From assembly GCF_014203355.1 (NCBI RefSeq), contig NZ_JACHIR010000001.1, positions 5,334,038-5,398,037 on the forward strand: 64,000 nt of DNA, read 5' to 3'. Positions within the stretch are counted from its first letter, which is position 1. Every line of letters begins with the position of its first letter. Of the stretch, positions 62,617 through 64,000 are shown piece after piece. The notes beneath the pieces are model-generated. The model made no database searches and was not told the DNA's origin. It saw nothing but the letters and a program-made list of their open reading frames with translations. The stretch is from Kutzneria kofuensis. GTDB lineage: Bacteria > Actinomycetota > Actinomycetes > Mycobacteriales > Pseudonocardiaceae. A program made the position numbers and the translations under genes.

Positions 62617-64000
62617 GTGACTCCAGCCGCTCTTGCCGACCTCGTCCGCTCCACCGCCGTCGATGTCCTCACGTCCCGAGGACTGGACACCGGCGTGCTC
62701 CCGGCCGAGGTGACAGTCGAGCGACCCCGCAACCCGGAGCACGGGGACTACGCCACCAACCTGGCCCTTCAGGTCGCGAAGAAGGCCGGCGTGGCGCCGC
62801 GGGACTTCGCCGGCTGGCTGGCCGAGGCGCTGACCAGCCAGGCCGGCATCGCCGCGGTCGACGTCGCCGGCCCCGGCTTCCTCAACCTGCGGCTGGACGC
62901 CGACGCCCAGGGCGCGATCGTGCGCGAGGTGCTGACCGCGGGCGCCGGCTACGGCCACAACACGCTGCTGGCCGGCCGGAAGATCAACCTGGAGTTCGTC
63001 TCCGCGAACCCGACCGGCCCGGTGCACCTGGGCGGCACCCGGTGGGCCGCGGTCGGCGACGCGCTCGGTCGTGTCCTCGAGGCCGAGGGCGCCGACGTGA
63101 CCCGGGAGTACTACTTCAACGACGCGGGTGCGCAGATCGACCGGTTCGTCCGGTCGCTGGTCGCCGCCGCGAAGGGCGAGCCGGCCCCGGAGGACGGCTA
63201 CGCCGGCGGCTACATCAACGACATCGCCGCCGAGGTGGTCAAGCGGGAGCCGAGCGTGCTGTCGCTGCCCGAGGCCGAGCGGAACGAGACGTTCCGGCAG
63301 GTCGGCGTCAACCTCATGTTCGACGAGATCAAGCAGACCCTGCACGACTTCGGCACCGACTTCGACGTGTACTTCCACGAGAACTCGCTGCACGAGTCGG
63401 GCGCCGTGGAGCGGGCCGTCGAGCGGCTGAAGGCCTCCGGCGACCTGTACGAGCAGGACGGCGCCTGGTGGATCCGCTCCAAGGAGTTCGGCGACGACAA
63501 GGACCGCGTCGTCATCAAGAGCGACGGCGCGCCGGCCTACATCGCCGGTGACATCGCCTACTTCCAGGACAAGCGCCAGCGCGGCTTCGACCTGTGCATC
63601 TACATGCTGGGTGCGGACCACCACGGCTACATCGGCCGGCTCAAGGCGGCCGCGGCGGCGCTGGGCGACGACCCGGACACCGTCGAGGTGCTGATCGGCC
63701 AGATGGTGAACCTGGTCTCGGACGGCAAGCCGGTGCGGATGAGCAAGCGGGCCGGCACGGTGATCACGCTGGAGGACCTGGTCGACGCCGTCGGCGTGGA
63801 CGCGGCCCGGTACTCGCTGATCCGGTCCTCCGTGGACTCCGCCGTGGACATCGACCTGGACCTGCTGCGCAAGACCAACAACGAGAACCCGGTGCACTAC
63901 GTGCAGTACGCGCACGCCCGGATCACGCGGCTGTTGGACAACGCGGCCGACCTGAAGATCGAGGTCGGCGACGTGGCCGACGCCGACCTGAGCCTGCTGA
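62617..64000 (+). CDS. argS: Arginyl-tRNA synthetase, truncated by the window end
   Basis: The 461 visible codons begin at GTG 62617 ([15 protein letters not shown]). The class I signature appears as [20 protein letters not shown] (HIGH-like, HLGG), and [16 protein letters not shown] holds the KMSKS-like loop. The N-terminal additional domain expected of ArgRS precedes it. It charges tRNA-Arg in translation; the tRNA-Arg(CCG) gene is 7.4 kb upstream. The C-terminal anticodon-binding part lies beyond the window. Confidence 0.97.
   Translation, partial: MTPAALADLVRSTAVDVLTSRGLDTGVLPAEVTVERPRNPEHGDYATNLALQVAKKAGVAPRDFAGWLAEALTSQAGIAAVDVAGPGFLNLRLDADAQGAIVREVLTAGAGYGHNTLLAGRKINLEFVSANPTGPVHLGGTRWAAVGDALGRVLEAEGADVTREYYFNDAGAQIDRFVRSLVAAAKGEPAPEDGYAGGYINDIAAEVVKREPSVLSLPEAERNETFRQVGVNLMFDEIKQTLHDFGTDFDVYFHENSLHESGAVERAVERLKASGDLYEQDGAWWIRSKEFGDDKDRVVIKSDGAPAYIAGDIAYFQDKRQRGFDLCIYMLGADHHGYIGRLKAAAAALGDDPDTVEVLIGQMVNLVSDGKPVRMSKRAGTVITLEDLVDAVGVDAARYSLIRSSVDSAVDIDLDLLRKTNNENPVHYVQYAHARITRLLDNAADLKIEVGDVADADLSLL

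Noticed and set aside
1-64000. CRISPR arrays
   Set aside because: No regularly spaced short repeats were seen; the only short repeats are promoter boxes, IS ends and the two-copy 10-bp repeat near 22,650.

Overview
The window is high-GC actinomycete DNA. GTG and TTG starts, GGAGG-type ribosome sites, an SsgA-like sporulation protein and a rifamycin-type gene set suggest a Pseudonocardiaceae-like organism (Amycolatopsis, Kutzneria or a relative). The genus is inferred and was not tested.

Region 1 (about 1-28,007) is the tailoring, sugar, regulatory and export part of an ansamycin cluster of the rifamycin type. It holds a DHA2-family exporter beside the start of a TetR gene (RifP/RifQ-like), six cytochromes P450, a Rieske ferredoxin, two Rif14-like O-methyltransferases, a Rif15A/15B-like split transketolase followed by a Rif16-like P450, a type II dehydroquinase (RifJ-like, AHBA precursor supply), a Rif19-like FAD monooxygenase, a PapA5/Rif20-like acyltransferase, a RifR-like type II thioesterase and a RifZ-like LuxR regulator. 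Embedded deoxysugar genes (2,3-dehydratase, 3-ketoreductase, an E1/SpnQ-type 3-dehydratase, 3,5-epimerase, class III aminotransferase, glycosyltransferase) point to a glycosylated product carrying a 2,3,6-trideoxyhexose, possibly amino-substituted. The polyketide synthase and AHBA synthase are not in the window. Nine near-perfect CTRTC-N8-GGATG boxes and two degenerate ones sit 20-22 nt upstream of TAGCCT-like -10 elements in front of most transcription units, so one activator, probably the LuxR protein at 22,830, appears to control the cluster.

Region 2 (about 28,042-48,910) is accessory DNA dominated by defence-type genes, intact and decayed. Two paralogous DUF2075 helicases with an N-terminal PD-(D/E)xK-like motif surround a broken ImmA/IrrE gene and a small unknown gene. 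Next come a broken unknown gene, a decayed JetD-like (TIGR02679/DUF2399, Wadjet) gene split by an IS701-family element, and a NACHT ATPase remnant. The most interesting module is 37,340-47,778: a pseudokinase-COG1112 helicase fusion, a large PLD-like protein, a histidine-kinase-type ATPase and, convergently, a winged-helix/receiver regulator. The first two genes have the architecture of a type I Mokosh anti-phage system; the last two look like an added two-component sensory pair, which I do not know as part of Mokosh.

Region 3 (48,931-55,150) is an insertion-sequence pile-up: an IS5-family element with a predicted -1 frameshift, then three IS701-family elements head to tail, each separated by a single shared CTAA, the outer two almost identical. 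A truncated Rhs-type toxin gene follows.

Region 4 (55,151-64,000) looks like chromosomal core: tRNA-Arg(CCG), an alpha/beta hydrolase, a CDF metal exporter, an SsgA-like protein, an APC permease, a ROK regulator, DUF305 and DUF3105 membrane proteins, and argS running off the end. The tRNA 3' end faces the accessory DNA, which fits a tRNA-anchored island boundary.
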